Below the pieces are notes generated by a model. It saw only the letters and a program-made list of their open reading frames with translations. It had not been told where the DNA came from and did not search any database. The translations under genes were made by a program, and so were the position numbers. Positions 34,830 through 46,163 of a stretch of 64,000 nt of DNA are shown here, piece by piece; the stretch's first letter is position 1; every line of letters begins with the position of its first letter. The stretch covers positions 62,001-126,000 of the forward strand of contig NZ_JACLZJ010000001.1 in the NCBI RefSeq assembly GCF_014253075.1, given 5' to 3'. The stretch is from Ochrobactrum sp. CM-21-5 (lineage in GTDB: Bacteria; Pseudomonadota; Alphaproteobacteria; Rhizobiales; Rhizobiaceae).

Positions 34830-36674
34830 TTAATAAACGCGCTTCTTGGGCGCAATCTTCGCAAGCTCAATGCCGCCTTCATCTTCCGTGGTCAACGGAT
34901 CGAGATGAACAGGGCGGTAATCGAGCCTCACATCGCCATCGGGCGAAAGCCATGACAGGCTGTGCTTACGCCATTCGGCATCGTTACGATCTGGAAAATC
35001 CTCATGCGCATGGGCGCCGCGGCTTTCCTGACGGGCTTCTGCCGAAACCACAGTAGCCATGGCATTGGCCATCAGGTTTTCCAGTTCAAGCGTTTCCACC
35101 AGATCGGAATTCCAGATCATTGAGCGGTCGCTCACCTTGAGGTCCGGCAGTTCGTGCCAGATCTGGTGCATACGCTCGACGCCCTGTTTGAGCGATTCGG
35201 ATGTGCGGAACACGGCTGCATCTTCCTGCATGGTGCGCTGCATCTTTTCACGCAGCACGGCAGTCGGTGTCGAGCCATTGGCATAACGCAGGCGGTCGAA
35301 ACGATCCATGATCTGTTCGGAGGCTGCTTCGTTGATGTCGGGAATTTTCGATTCACGGTCGATGACCTGACCGGCACGGATCGCCGCAGCGCGTCCGAAC
35401 ACCACAAGGTCGATCAGCGAGTTGGAGCCAAGTCGGTTCGCCCCATGCACCGATGCACAGCCCGCTTCGCCGACGGCCATCAGGCCGGGCTGGACACGAT
35501 CTGGGTCTTCTGCGGTCGGGTTGAGCACTTCGCCCCAATAGTTGGTCGGAATGCCGCCCATATTGTAGTGAACTGTCGGTAGAACCGGGATCGGCTCCCT
35601 GGTAACATCGACGCCCGCAAAAATCTTGGCCGATTCCGAAATACCCGGCAGGCGCTCATGCAGAACAGCCGGATCGAGATGGTCGAGATGCAGGAAGATA
35701 TGGTCCTTGTCGCGGCCCACACCGCGCCCGGCACGGATTTCCATGGTCATGCAGCGCGAAACCACGTCGCGCGAGGCAAGATCCTTGGCCGAAGGGGCAT
35801 AGCGCTCCATGAAACGCTCGCCTTCGGAATTGACCAGATAGCCGCCCTCGCCGCGCGCGCCTTCGGTAATCAGGCAGCCCGCGCCATAAATGCCGGTCGG
35901 ATGGAACTGCACGAATTCCATATCCTGAAGCGGCAGGCCGGTACGCGCCACCATGCCGCCGCCGTCGCCGGTGCAGGTATGGGCGGAGGTCGCCGAGAAA
36001 TAGGCGCGGCCATAGCCGCCGGTGGCCAGAACCACCATCTTGGCGGAGAAGCGATGGATCGTGCCGTCATCGAGGTTCCATGCCACGACGCCGGTGCACA
36101 CACCATCGGTCATGATGAGATCGAGCGCGAAATACTCGATGAAGAACTGTGCGTTGTTCTTCAGGCTCTGGCCGTAAAGCGTGTGCAGGATGGCGTGGCC
36201 GGTACGGTCGGCAGCGGCACAGGTGCGCTGCACCGGAGGGCCGTCACCAAAATTCTGCATATGGCCGCCGAAAGGACGCTGGTAGATCTTGCCTTCTTCG
36301 GTACGCGAGAACGGCACACCGTAATGTTCCAGCTCATAGACGGCCGCAGGCGCTTCCCGCGCCAGATATTCCATGGCGTCCGTGTCGCCGAGCCAGTCCG
36401 ATCCCTTGACGGTATCGTACATATGCCACTGCCAGCTATCCGGTCCCATATTTCTGAGCGAGGCGGCAATACCGCCCTGTGCGGCAACCGTGTGCGAACG
36501 GGTCGGGAAAACCTTGGTGATGCAGGCCGTCTTCAACCCTTGTTCGGCCATGCCAAGCGTGGCGCGCAGACCCGCGCCGCCGGCGCCAACCACCACCACG
36601 TCAAATTTATGATCGACAAACTTGTAGGACTTACCGCCCGCAGCAGGCGCCGCGTTATTTATTGCACTAGCCAT
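34830..36674 (-). CDS. sdhA: Succinate dehydrogenase flavoprotein subunit
   Basis: Oxidises succinate to fumarate. It has 614 residues. The FAD-binding [17 protein letters not shown] starts at residue 30, covalent-FAD His61 is in [11 protein letters not shown], and the substrate/catalytic region includes [19 protein letters not shown]. The C-terminal Arg-rich catalytic domain ends normally (KKRVY). It starts 7 bases after sdhD and is followed closely by sdhB. Confidence 0.98.
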   Translation of the reverse strand: MASAINNAAPAAGGKSYKFVDHKFDVVVVGAGGAGLRATLGMAEQGLKTACITKVFPTRSHTVAAQGGIAASLRNMGPDSWQWHMYDTVKGSDWLGDTDAMEYLAREAPAAVYELEHYGVPFSRTEEGKIYQRPFGGHMQNFGDGPPVQRTCAAADRTGHAILHTLYGQSLKNNAQFFIEYFALDLIMTDGVCTGVVAWNLDDGTIHRFSAKMVVLATGGYGRAYFSATSAHTCTGDGGGMVARTGLPLQDMEFVQFHPTGIYGAGCLITEGARGEGGYLVNSEGERFMERYAPSAKDLASRDVVSRCMTMEIRAGRGVGRDKDHIFLHLDHLDPAVLHERLPGISESAKIFAGVDVTREPIPVLPTVHYNMGGIPTNYWGEVLNPTAEDPDRVQPGLMAVGEAGCASVHGANRLGSNSLIDLVVFGRAAAIRAGQVIDRESKIPDINEAASEQIMDRFDRLRYANGSTPTAVLREKMQRTMQEDAAVFRTSESLKQGVERMHQIWHELPDLKVSDRSMIWNSDLVETLELENLMANAMATVVSAEARQESRGAHAHEDFPDRNDAEWRKHSLSWLSPDGDVRLDYRPVHLDPLTTEDEGGIELAKIAPKKRVY

Positions 36675-36681
36675 CGGGCTA

Positions 36682-37077
36682 TCAACCTCCGAAGCTCAGC
36701 TTGAGGATCGCATAGAGGCTGGCAAAACCGACCACCACCGTAAAGAAGGTGTTCAGCATCACCAGCACGACTTTCATGCCTTCGCCGTGAATATAATCTT
36801 CAATGATCACCTGCATGCCCAGGCGCATATGATAAATGCCGGTCAGGACAAACAGCGCCATCACAATCGCTGTGAAAGGATGCGAGAGAGCAGCCCGGAC
36901 TTCTGCATAGCTTGCGCCATTGAGCGAAATGACCAGACCAATGAAAAACAGGACCAGCGGAATCAGCGCGACTGCGCTCAGACGCTGGTACCAGAAATGC
37001 CCGGTTCCTTCCTTGGCGGAGCCAAGACCACGAACCTTGCCGAGCGGGGTACGCATATCGTTGTTCATGCCGTTCAT
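36682..37077 (-). CDS. sdhD: Succinate dehydrogenase membrane anchor subunit SdhD
   Basis: 131 residues with three hydrophobic helices. Anchors SdhAB and helps bind heme b and ubiquinone. Diagnostic features are the N-terminal [17 protein letters not shown] and helix II with [15 protein letters not shown], whose His/Asp residues serve heme and quinone binding. The ATG at 37075-37077 has an AGGAGG ribosome site 7 bases away; the longer frame up to 37347 is a shadow of sdhC. It begins 11 bases after sdhC. Confidence 0.95.
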   Translation of the reverse strand: MNGMNNDMRTPLGKVRGLGSAKEGTGHFWYQRLSAVALIPLVLFFIGLVISLNGASYAEVRAALSHPFTAIVMALFVLTGIYHMRLGMQVIIEDYIHGEGMKVVLVMLNTFFTVVVGFASLYAILKLSFGG

Positions 37078-37088
37078 GGGACAGCCTC

Positions 37089-37487
37089 CTAGCGCACCGA
37101 GTAAGCAGCGACCCAGACGAGGATCGTGGCGATGACCGAAAAGACTACTGTCGCCCAGGCAACCTTGGAAGCGGTGTGCTTTTCCATCGCCGCGCCCGTA
37201 TCCCAGATGAGATGGCGGACGCCGCCGGCGAGGTGCTGCAGAAGTGCCCAAGTGTAACCCAACAGCACAAGCCGTCCGATCCACGAACCAAAGAGAGCGT
37301 TGACGGTGTTGAAGCATTCTTCGCTGATCGCGGCAGAAATCAGCCATGCAGCGAGAAGCAGCGTACCGAAATAGAGTGCGCCGCCGGTAATGCGGTGCAC
37401 GATGGACGTCGTCATGGTGATCGTCGGTCGATAGACGGACAGGTGCGGCGACAAGGGGCGCTGGCGCGCGGCGGTCGGTTGTGTCAT
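37089..37487 (-). CDS. sdhC: Succinate dehydrogenase cytochrome b556 subunit SdhC
   Basis: 132 residues, three helices. The signature RPLSPHLSVYRPTITMTTSI near the N-terminus is followed by HRITGGALYFGTLLLAAW, and the heme-ligand His lies in LLQHLAGGVRHLIWD. With SdhD it forms the membrane part of complex II. First gene of the operon. The ATG at 37487 follows GGGAAG; an in-frame extension to 37655 has no family match. Confidence 0.96.
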   Translation of the reverse strand: MTQPTAARQRPLSPHLSVYRPTITMTTSIVHRITGGALYFGTLLLAAWLISAAISEECFNTVNALFGSWIGRLVLLGYTWALLQHLAGGVRHLIWDTGAAMEKHTASKVAWATVVFSVIATILVWVAAYSVR

Positions 37488-37832
37488 GGCTTCCCTGACG
37501 TTTCTCCCGGTTGCATCTTCCCGGTTTGGGCCGATGAGGCGAACCGGATGGCGGACTCTGTCGAACCCAGTCGATGTCGCTCCGAACACAGGAAACCGGA
37601 ATTCTGCGATCCTGCGCCGGGACGACCCAAGAATAATGGCGGGACCGTCATCCACGGCCCTATGTGGCGCTTTCTACTGCGCTTTTACCATCACGTCAAA
37701 GAAGCTTTTTCACGAAAAGACTAACAATTGGTCGCACCTTGGCGACACATTCGCGTGAATGCGGCATTCAAACGATTGAACACCACAATCCAGAAAACAT
37801 GTGTAATTTCATCAACTTTCACCAATCTAGGC
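37488..37832 (-). promoter_or_regulatory. sdh upstream region with two inverted repeats
   Basis: 345 bases between sdhC and an acetyltransferase gene on the same strand. It holds GTCGC-N6-GCGAC (37731-37746) and CATTC-N4-GAATG (37748-37761), two adjacent dyads about 250 bases upstream of sdhC, which could be operators or part of a promoter. No ORF or RNA gene is seen. Confidence 0.4.
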
Positions 37833-38291
37833 CTAGCTGCCGAAACGAATCACGTAGCTTGACCAGTCTGCGGCTGTGGCAACCTGCTCGTACAGCTTGC
37901 GGCCGTCTTCGGGAACGCGTGGCGCATTGAGCACGAGTTTCGACCAGCTGCGCTCCTCAGCCTTATCTGCCAGCACGTCGATCAGCGCCTTGGCGATGCC
38001 TTTGCCGCGATGATCGTGATGGACATAGATGTGATCCACCTGTCCCGCACGCAAGCCGGATACTGGCTCCGGCAGATCGTAGAAGATGACAAAACCCACC
38101 AGATTGCCGTCCACGCGCGCGCCGAGCGTTTCCGCCGCACGATCCTGAAGCAGATGCTCCGCATAGAAATCGTCTGGCCTGCGTGGCGCGCCACGCTTCA
38201 GGGCCTGCGCATAGCTGGCAAGAAGCGGCGCGAATTCATGGGCATCGCGCAAGTGGAGAAGCGCAATATCGACGGCATGATCTTTGGTCAT
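37833..38291 (-). CDS. GNAT-family N-acetyltransferase
   Basis: 152 residues. The acetyl-CoA-binding motif A is clear: VDHIYVHHDHRGKGIAKALI (about residues 87-106), with the R/Q-x-x-G-x-G/A signature as HRGKGIAKA. The C-terminal LYEQVATAADWSSYVIRF fits the fold's last strands. The acceptor is unknown. The ATG at 38291 follows AAGGAA. The downstream region leads into the sdh promoter, so it is probably monocistronic. Confidence 0.88.
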   Translation of the reverse strand: MTKDHAVDIALLHLRDAHEFAPLLASYAQALKRGAPRRPDDFYAEHLLQDRAAETLGARVDGNLVGFVIFYDLPEPVSGLRAGQVDHIYVHHDHRGKGIAKALIDVLADKAEERSWSKLVLNAPRVPEDGRKLYEQVATAADWSSYVIRFGS

Positions 38292-38487
38292 TGGACGTTC
38301 CTTGGCGTTTCCTGCTCCTTCCATCCGGCCATGCTGCGAAGCACTGCAATGCGGAAAGAGCAATCTGATTGTAGCCAGCACGGATGACAAAGGTAAAGAA
38401 AGAGTTAAGGTGATTTGGAATCTAAAAACACTTTCGCTGAATGTGCGAGCGGGCAGGTACCGTGCACTTCAATTACAGGGCAAGCCC

Positions 38488-38878
38488 ATGACGAACCGCA
38501 ACAGAACGGCCATGCGCATTCCGCGTGCTGGATATGATCGAATGCGGCACGCACTCGTGATCTCGCTAGGCGCCTTGCTGGGCACCGCGAGCACCGCTTC
38601 GGCTGAACAAATGAGCGCTACAGCGATTCTTCCGGAAATCTGATCGTTCGGATGCCCGCCAGTGGAGCGAAAATCATCGGGTTTGGCGCTGGGCGCAGCC
38701 GCGAAATTGCGCCGGGCAGCCGTCAAAACGCCAAGCCGATGCTCGTGACCGTACCGCGAGACGATGCTGTTCCTATATAGTCGCCGGACCGAACAGCAAC
38801 TGCCAAAGCACCGTCGTACTTCGCGGGCGTTCCTTCATGTACGCGATCAATCGCGGCGCAGACCATCCGGTCTGCTGA
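38488..38878 (+). pseudogene. Frameshifted gene for a small secreted protein
   Basis: Three consecutive frames join into one plausible protein. The first runs from the ATG at 38488 with a basic start, a hydrophobic segment and a signal-cleavage-like TASAEQ, and stops at 38643. The second, from 38634, reads GNLIVRMPASGAKIIGFGAG and on to VTVPRDDAVP, where it stops at 38778-38780. The third, from about 38774, reads YIVAGPNSNCQSTVVLRG, then SFMYAINRGADHPVC and stops at 38876-38878. Two frameshifts are required. No family was recognised. The start may be the second ATG at 38515. Confidence 0.55.
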
Positions 38879-38906
38879 CCGGTCCACAACAAGCGCTCCG
38901 GATGGT

Positions 38907-40130
38907 TCAGCCGCGATTGCGCGCAGTACCGGAGGGGCGAAGTTCCACGACATTTTCATCGAGCAGCATCGGCAAGGCCGTGCGCACGCAATTGCGTCCG
39001 GTCTTCTTCGCCTCGTAGAGCGCGCCGTCAGCACGCTTGTAGAGATCGGAGAACAGATCGTCGAAGTCCATTTCGGCCACCCCGAAACTTGCGGTGAATT
39101 CTATATGGCCTGAAAGGCCAGGCAATTGAACATCCGCGCACGCAAGCCGGGCCCGGTCGGCAAAACGCCAGGCTGACTGAATAGTGTTTCCGGGCAGCAG
39201 CACCGCGAATTCCTCACCGCCCATGCGGGCGGCAAGGCCCCCCTTGGCAATCGCTGCCTTGCGCAATTCAGCGGCAAAAGCTGCAATCACCCGGTCTCCC
39301 AGTGCATGTCCGTTATTATCGTTGATCGCCTTGAAATGATCGATATCGCAAACCACCAGCGACAGGGCCTGACGTAGGCGTCTGGATTTCTCGATTGCCG
39401 CCTCAGCCCGGAATTCAAATCCGCGCCGATTCAAAAGCGCCGATAACTGGTCGGTTTCGGAGCGGATCGTGATATCCGTAAGAAGCTCCCGCATCAGACT
39501 CATGAGCAGCAGGAGACCGCCCGCCACCGACAGCCCCGCCCCGATTGACTGCGCAAAAAGCGCATAGACCGTATGTACGTAGTCGACCGGTTCCGGCCCC
39601 GGCCCTCCGGCAAACATCGCGAGAACCGGCTTGAGAAGGAAATGCACGGCACTGACGGAAAAAAGCACGGCCATGAGAACGTCAATCGCACCGCGCAATC
39701 GTGCCCGCAGGATGACCCAGACGGCAAGAACCAGCAGCAGGAAATAAGGTATCTGGTAGAGCACCATCCCAACCATGCTGCTGCGCGCGATGTTGTAAAT
39801 GGCATAGACCATCAGCAATGAACCGATCGCGAGGATAACCAACAGTTTTCGCGGCGCGGGCAAGGCATACATGCGGGATAATCCCGCGACCAGACAAACA
39901 AGCGTAATGAAATATGTGGTGAAACCCAGCATATAGCCCAACCGCGGGCCAGGAAAGAAATGCATCGCAAGCTCGATCAGGAAATAGAGCATTGCGAAAA
40001 CAAATCCTGCAGCGAAAACGGGTGCAGCCGATTTATCCCGCGCATAGACCGCAATGCCTATAAAAGCGAAGGCAAACAGACCGGAAACGGTCATGTTTAT
40101 CAGAAGTATGAAATCTGCTCCGCCCATCAA
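38907..40130 (-). CDS. Membrane diguanylate cyclase (GGDEF)
   Basis: 407 residues. About six N-terminal helices (residues 5-215) form a membrane sensor. The GGDEF domain (about 220-385) has the active-site loop RMGGEEF (GGEEF at 304-308) and metal-binding CDIDHFKAINDNNGH (261-275), so it should make c-di-GMP. The RxxD inhibitory site normally just upstream is replaced by AKGG, so product feedback is probably absent. No EAL domain. It stands alone, convergent with a decayed secreted-protein gene. Confidence 0.92.
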   Translation of the reverse strand: MMGGADFILLINMTVSGLFAFAFIGIAVYARDKSAAPVFAAGFVFAMLYFLIELAMHFFPGPRLGYMLGFTTYFITLVCLVAGLSRMYALPAPRKLLVILAIGSLLMVYAIYNIARSSMVGMVLYQIPYFLLLVLAVWVILRARLRGAIDVLMAVLFSVSAVHFLLKPVLAMFAGGPGPEPVDYVHTVYALFAQSIGAGLSVAGGLLLLMSLMRELLTDITIRSETDQLSALLNRRGFEFRAEAAIEKSRRLRQALSLVVCDIDHFKAINDNNGHALGDRVIAAFAAELRKAAIAKGGLAARMGGEEFAVLLPGNTIQSAWRFADRARLACADVQLPGLSGHIEFTASFGVAEMDFDDLFSDLYKRADGALYEAKKTGRNCVRTALPMLLDENVVELRPSGTARNRG

Positions 40131-40504
40131 AGCCTTTTCCGTTGCAGCTTCCGGACTGCGCGATGCGCAAGAACCTGCAATTCCCCTTCCCTCAAGCCTG
40201 CAACGGCGACTACTGCACGATACATCTTCCCATTTTCGTGAAAAGGCCGGTCGGCTATACTCTTCTTACGGAAGATCCATGAGAAGCTTCTAAATTAACA
40301 CAGATGTTTACTCGAAATTTCTTTATTAATAGCGGAAAATAGCTACCCCATTCAAGTCCATGTGCGGGAAAACAAGCTGATGTCTTTCCAGAAAAGACAG
40401 GAAACTACTTCTCTGGCCGCGAAATGCCCCAAATCAGAACCCGGAAAAGAAAAAAGCCGCCGAAGGAAAGTGGCGGCTTTTCTTATGGTCGGGAAAGGTC
40501 GAGC
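40131..40504. other. Intergenic region between GGDEF gene and leuC
   Basis: 374 bases. The left part is the upstream region of the GGDEF gene, AT-rich at 40290-40345; the right part holds the leuC terminator. Small ORFs overlapping it (from 40362) lack coding character and run into the leuC terminator and antisense to leuC. Confidence 0.5.
40450..40483. terminator. Bidirectional terminator after leuC
   Basis: AAAAGCCGCC-N10-GGCGGCTTTT, with A/T runs on both sides. It is placed about 25 bases beyond the leuC stop (minus strand). Confidence 0.88.
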
Positions 40505-41914
<1,410 letters not shown>

Positions 41915-42075
41915 TGCGAGACTTCCTTTGAACGGTTCTTAACTTTGGCTGTCATATGCACCTACCGCCGCATTTCGTCAAGAAACAGAAACCGCAACAG
42001 GGTGTCGCAGTAATAATCTTGCGCAATACGGGCGGAATTGTGCTCGATGTTACGAGGCATTTTCGATTTGGCAAA

Positions 42076-42104
42076 TAAAAAAGGCGACCGAAGCCGCCTT
42101 TTTG
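42076..42104 (-). terminator. Terminator of rplS
   Basis: AAAGGCG-N8-CGCCTTT hairpin with T-rich minus-strand tail (TTTTTTATTTG). It lies about 20 bases past the rplS stop; the rest of 41915-42122 shows only the leuC upstream region. Confidence 0.82.
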
Positions 42105-42122
42105 AAGATCTCTGCCAAAAAC

Positions 42123-42560
42123 TTATTCGGCAGCGGTCTTGGCAGCCTCAGCCTTGGCGGCGGCAAGCTTGTCAGCTTCGCGCTCGGCCTTGGTACGGTT
42201 GTCTTTCTTTTCGGCGATACGGGCAGCCTTGCCGGTGAGGCCACGCAGGTAGTAGAGCTTCGCACGGCGGACTTTACCACGGCGAACCACCTCAACACCC
42301 TCGACGATCGGCGAATAAACCGGGAATACACGCTCCACGCCTTCGCCATAGGAAATTTTGCGAACAGTGAAATTTTCGTTGAGACCGGCGCCGGAACGGG
42401 CAATGCAGACGCCTTCATAGGCCTGCACGCGGGTACGCGTGCCTTCGGTCACGCGGACCTGAACGCGAACGGTGTCACCGGGCTGAAAATCGGGAAGCTT
42501 GCGCTTTTCTTCAATCTTTGCTGCCTGTTCGGCTTCAAGCTGACGAATGATATCGGTCAT
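42123..42560 (-). CDS. rplS: 50S ribosomal protein L19
   Basis: 145 residues, at the 30S-50S interface. The core [43 protein letters not shown] and [20 protein letters not shown] is unmistakable. A Lys/Ala-rich tail (about residues 116-145) extends it, as usual in rhizobia. In most bacteria rplS directly follows trmD; here an oppositely oriented permease and DUF4260 separate them, so rplS has its own promoter in 42561-42854. Confidence 0.98.
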   Translation of the reverse strand: MTDIIRQLEAEQAAKIEEKRKLPDFQPGDTVRVQVRVTEGTRTRVQAYEGVCIARSGAGLNENFTVRKISYGEGVERVFPVYSPIVEGVEVVRRGKVRRAKLYYLRGLTGKAARIAEKKDNRTKAEREADKLAAAKAEAAKTAAE

Positions 42561-42854
42561 CGTCTTACTCCTTCTGAATTCTTCTCAAACAGTCAGAGCG
42601 CTCTGCACTCGCCGCCAGGCACTCTTGGCCGTGCGACTATGCCATCATTCAGGCAGGAGCGTTACACCATTTATTGGTTTACGGATGTCGGGATTTCCCG
42701 AACCGGCAGCCACATAGCGCATTAGAGCCCATTTGTCACGCCCTGTCAGAAATTTTCGTAGTCAGCTGCCGCGGACTATGACACGCTGATCGATAACAAA
42801 AAGGGGCTCATCGATGAAACTGGCCGGAAAGGCCATCTTGAAAATGGGTGCAAT

Positions 42855-44318
42855 ATGGCAGTCACCAATCCGTCGCCATCCTTATACAATGAAGACCTCG
42901 CCCCCGCGGCAGAACGCAAATGGGGAGCATTCAGCATCTTCAACGTCTGGACTTCGGACGTGCACAGTCTTTGGGGCTACTATCTGGCCGCCAGTCTTTT
43001 TCTTCTATGCGGCAGTTTCATCAATTTCGTCATTGCCATCGGTGTCGGCTCTCTGGTGATCTTCTTCCTGATGAGTCTTGTCGGCAATGCAGGCTTCAAA
43101 ACCGGTGTACCGTTTCCCGTCCTTGCCCGCGCATCCTTCGGCACCTTCGGCGCAAATTTTCCGGCTCTTGTCCGCGGTGTCGTCGCGTGTTTCTGGTATG
43201 GTGCGCAAACCGCCGCCGCCTCCGGCGCTATCGTCGCCCTGCTCATCCGCAATGAAAGCATGTTAGCCTTTCACCAGAACAGCCACCTGCTTGGCCACTC
43301 GACGCTGGCAGTAATCTGCTATGTGCTGGTATGGGCAGCGCAGCTTCTGATTATTCAGCGCGGTATGGAAACGGTGCGCAGGTTCCAGGACTGGGCCGGG
43401 CCTGCCGTCTGGATCATGATGCTCATCCTCGCGGTATATCTCGTCATCAAGTCGGGGACATTCTCTTTCGGCAGTGAAATCCCGCGCGACATTCTGTTGG
43501 AAAAGACCAGGGATGCCGGCGTCACGGGAGAACCGGGCTCGTTCGCGGCGCTTGCAGCCGTTGCAGCAACATGGATCACCTATTTTGCAGCGCTTTATCT
43601 GAATTTCTGCGACTTTTCGCGTTATGCCAAGGACAAGGCATCTCTACGGCGCGGCAATCTCTGGGGCCTGCCGGTCAATCTTCTGGCGTTCTGTCTCGTC
43701 GCAGGCGTAACCACAACCGCCGCCTTCACGGTCTATGGCGAAGTGCTTCTGCATCCCGACCAGATCTCGGCGAAATTCGACAGCTGGTTCCTGGCGCTTC
43801 TGGCCGCCCTCACCTTCACCGCCGCGACACTCGGTATCAATGTCGTTGCGAATTTCGTATCGGCGGCCTTCGACTTCTCAAACACATTTCCGCAAAAAGT
43901 GTCATTCAAGCGTGGTGGCGTCATTGCCGCGCTCATCGCGCTCGTGCTCTATCCTTTTGCGCCATGGGAAACAGGCGCTGCTCACTTCGTCAATTTCCTG
44001 GGCTCCACGATGGGCCCCATTTTCGGAATCATGATGGTCGACTATTACCTGCTCCGCCGCGGTCAGCTCAACGTGGCGGAACTTTATCAGGAAGATGGCG
44101 AGTTTCGTTTCCAGAACGGATGGCATGTGAAGGCGTTTATCGCCTTTGCAATTGGCGCGCTGTTCTCTTCGGTCCTGCCCATCGCGACCAATATCCTGCC
44201 CACATGGTGGGGAACCTATGGCTGGTTCTTCGGTGTGGCCATCGGTGGCGGCGTCTATTTCATATTGCGCAAGTCAACCATGGAACAAAGCCCGGCCGAA
44301 GAATCACGCGCCATCTAA
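42855..44318 (+). CDS. NCS1-family nucleobase/hydantoin permease
   Basis: 487 residues with 12 hydrophobic segments. NCS1 signatures are NEDLAPAAERKWGAFSIFN near the N-terminus, helix-1 NVWTSDVHSLWGYYLAAS and helix-3 GVPFPVLARASFGTFGANFPA, consistent with sodium- or proton-coupled uptake of cytosine, uracil, allantoin or hydantoin. Substrate choice cannot be made from sequence and no catabolic genes lie nearby. The ribosome site is weak; an upstream in-frame extension does not look conserved. It lies between rplS and trmD, on the opposite strand to both. Confidence 0.9.
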   Translation: MAVTNPSPSLYNEDLAPAAERKWGAFSIFNVWTSDVHSLWGYYLAASLFLLCGSFINFVIAIGVGSLVIFFLMSLVGNAGFKTGVPFPVLARASFGTFGANFPALVRGVVACFWYGAQTAAASGAIVALLIRNESMLAFHQNSHLLGHSTLAVICYVLVWAAQLLIIQRGMETVRRFQDWAGPAVWIMMLILAVYLVIKSGTFSFGSEIPRDILLEKTRDAGVTGEPGSFAALAAVAATWITYFAALYLNFCDFSRYAKDKASLRRGNLWGLPVNLLAFCLVAGVTTTAAFTVYGEVLLHPDQISAKFDSWFLALLAALTFTAATLGINVVANFVSAAFDFSNTFPQKVSFKRGGVIAALIALVLYPFAPWETGAAHFVNFLGSTMGPIFGIMMVDYYLLRRGQLNVAELYQEDGEFRFQNGWHVKAFIAFAIGALFSSVLPIATNILPTWWGTYGWFFGVAIGGGVYFILRKSTMEQSPAEESRAI

Positions 44319-44335
44319 CGCAAAACCCTCAACAA

Positions 44336-44361
44336 GAAAGCCCGGCCAGCGCCGGGCTTTC
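44336..44361. terminator. Bidirectional terminator between NCS1 permease and DUF4260
   Basis: Perfect 11-bp stem GAAAGCCCGGC / GCCGGGCTTTC with a 4-base loop, 18 bases after the permease stop and 10 bases past the stop of the convergent DUF4260 gene. Confidence 0.88.
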
Positions 44362-44370
44362 GCTTCTTCT

Positions 44371-44721
44371 CTACCCGCCGATACGCCCAAGATGCGTATC
44401 CTTGAAACCGGTCCCATATTTGAGTCCGAAGCCAATCGCACGGTCCACGCCGATGTGCACCGCCCATATGAGTGCAATTGCAAAACCGAGCGACCAGCTC
44501 ATGGTCCAGCTCAGCACCGCGAGCAGCACGACGCCGATCCAGCTATGCGCAATATTATAAACTATCGCCCCTGAACGCGGCCCTTTCATATAGGCGATGA
44601 ACGACAGATCCGGCACCAGAATAAGGATCGCAAACAACCACCAGCTTGCACCGCTCACCCAATAGGCTCCGAGCGCCAGAAGCGCCAGCGACAGGCATTC
44701 AAGTCGCTGGATGATGTTCAC
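44371..44721 (-). CDS. DUF4260 membrane protein
   Basis: 116 residues, four hydrophobic segments. [16 protein letters not shown], then [20 protein letters not shown] and [20 protein letters not shown] with conserved charged residues (Asp, His, Asp-Arg) inside or near helices, which match DUF4260. It is translationally coupled to trmD (4-base overlap), so it is the last gene of rimM-trmD-DUF4260. The function is unknown. Confidence 0.88.
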   Translation of the reverse strand: MNIIQRLECLSLALLALGAYWVSGASWWLFAILILVPDLSFIAYMKGPRSGAIVYNIAHSWIGVVLLAVLSWTMSWSLGFAIALIWAVHIGVDRAIGFGLKYGTGFKDTHLGRIGG

Positions 44722-45446
44722 TTGCCTTTTGTCCCCTTATAAGCTTCCCAGAGGTCGGGACGCCGTTCCTCCGTAATGCGCTCCGCCTGCGCCAGCCGCC
44801 ATTTGGCAATGGCGCCATGATTGCCCGAAGTCAGAATATCGGGAATGCTGCGCCCTTCCCATTCCTGCGGGCGGGTATAATGGGGATGTTCGAGCAGTCC
44901 CGCCTCGAAACTCTCGGTTTCGCCGGATTCCTGATTTCCCATGACCCCCGGTAAAAGCCGCACCACGGCATCCAGCAAAACCAGCGCCGCTGTTTCGCCG
45001 CCGGACAGGATGTAATCGCCGATGGACACTTCCTCCAGATTGCGCCCTTCGATCACGCGTTCGTCCACGCCCTCGAAGCGGCCGCAAAGGATGATCGCGC
45101 CCGGGCCGTCCGCCAGCTCCCGTACGCGCTTCTGCGTCAAAGACGCGCCACGCGGGCTCATCAGCAGCATCGGGCGCCCATCGGCGACCGAATCAAGAGC
45201 GCGCGCCACGACATCCGGCTTCATCACCATGCCAGCGCCACCACCGGAAGGCGTGTCGTCAACCATGCGATGTTTGCCTTCGGCGAAGTCGCGGATCTGC
45301 ACCGTATCGAGTTGCCATTTGCTCTCGCCCAGAGCCTTGCCGGCCAGCGACACGCCGAGCGGTCCCGGAAACATCTCCGGATAGAGCGTCAGCACGGATG
45401 CATGAAAGAAATCAGCGCCGCCGCCAGCTTCAGTTCGCTCCGTCAT
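44718..45446 (-). CDS. trmD: tRNA (guanine-N1)-methyltransferase TrmD
   Basis: Makes m1G37 in tRNAs reading CNN and some GGN codons, preventing frameshifts. It has 242 residues. SPOUT-knot motifs include [32 protein letters not shown] (about 118-131) and [20 protein letters not shown]. It overlaps DUF4260 downstream and rimM upstream, each by 4 bases (ATGA type). Confidence 0.98.
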   Translation of the reverse strand: MTERTEAGGGADFFHASVLTLYPEMFPGPLGVSLAGKALGESKWQLDTVQIRDFAEGKHRMVDDTPSGGGAGMVMKPDVVARALDSVADGRPMLLMSPRGASLTQKRVRELADGPGAIILCGRFEGVDERVIEGRNLEEVSIGDYILSGGETAALVLLDAVVRLLPGVMGNQESGETESFEAGLLEHPHYTRPQEWEGRSIPDILTSGNHGAIAKWRLAQAERITEERRPDLWEAYKGTKGK

Positions 45447-46003
45447 GGCTTCTTCTTTTCGCCTTCGGAATGGCCTTCGTCATCGCCTGCGATCAGGCCC
45501 GCGGCATGAGGCTCGACCAGCACGATGCCCTTGTCGAAATCAACCTCGGGCACAGCGGCTTCGGTGAAGGGAATGAGCATCGGGCGCCTGCCCTTCTGGC
45601 TCAGCTCGATCAGATCGCCGCCACCGAAATCGAACATGGCGCTGATCACCCCATAGGATTTGCCATCCGTTCCGATAGCCTCAAGGCCGATCAGATCGGT
45701 ATGGAAGAACTCGTCTTCATCAAGCTCTTCATCGGGCAGTTGCGAGCGATCGATATAAAGCTCGATGCCGTTCAGGGCTTCAGCCGCATTGCGATCGTTG
45801 ATGCCTTTGAACCGCACAACAACCACGGTTTTGGAGGGACGTGCTTCGAGGATTTCGTAGCTCTTGCCCTGCGCATCATAGAGCAGGCCGTAATCAGCCA
45901 CCGCCAGCGGATCGCCGGTGAATGTCTTGACCCTGACTTCGCCGCGTGTGCCGTGTGCGGCACCGATGACGGCAAGCTGGACCGGATTTTCTGGACGCGG
46001 CAT
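45443..46003 (-). CDS. rimM: Ribosome maturation factor RimM
   Basis: Assists 30S head assembly around S19. It has 186 residues. The N-terminal domain contains [22 protein letters not shown] (in two parts, about 10-31), and the PRC-barrel domain [19 protein letters not shown] and [16 protein letters not shown]. The acidic/Lys C-terminal tail is of low complexity. The start at 46003 (MPRPENPVQ) follows AGGG; an extra 8 codons to 46027 are possible. rpsP, its usual upstream neighbour, is not here: xerC starts divergently 160 bases away. Confidence 0.96.
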   Translation of the reverse strand: MPRPENPVQLAVIGAAHGTRGEVRVKTFTGDPLAVADYGLLYDAQGKSYEILEARPSKTVVVVRFKGINDRNAAEALNGIELYIDRSQLPDEELDEDEFFHTDLIGLEAIGTDGKSYGVISAMFDFGGGDLIELSQKGRRPMLIPFTEAAVPEVDFDKGIVLVEPHAAGLIAGDDEGHSEGEKKKP

Positions 46004-46163
46004 GGGTAACCCTGTTTCTGACTTCAATCAGACTATCGCTTACCCAATTCCCATGGAAACGCCAAGGAAAATGGTTCAGCAGGTCAATCTCGTCTGCGGC
46101 AACCTGCCGGTAACCTATACTTGGCAAACTGTGTATCCCTGACCGAACCACGGGCTGATTAAA

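Noticed and set aside
42814-43059. 81-codon ORF overlapping the NCS1 permease start
   Set aside because: Out of frame with the permease after a short stretch. Composition follows the permease codons, so it is a shadow.
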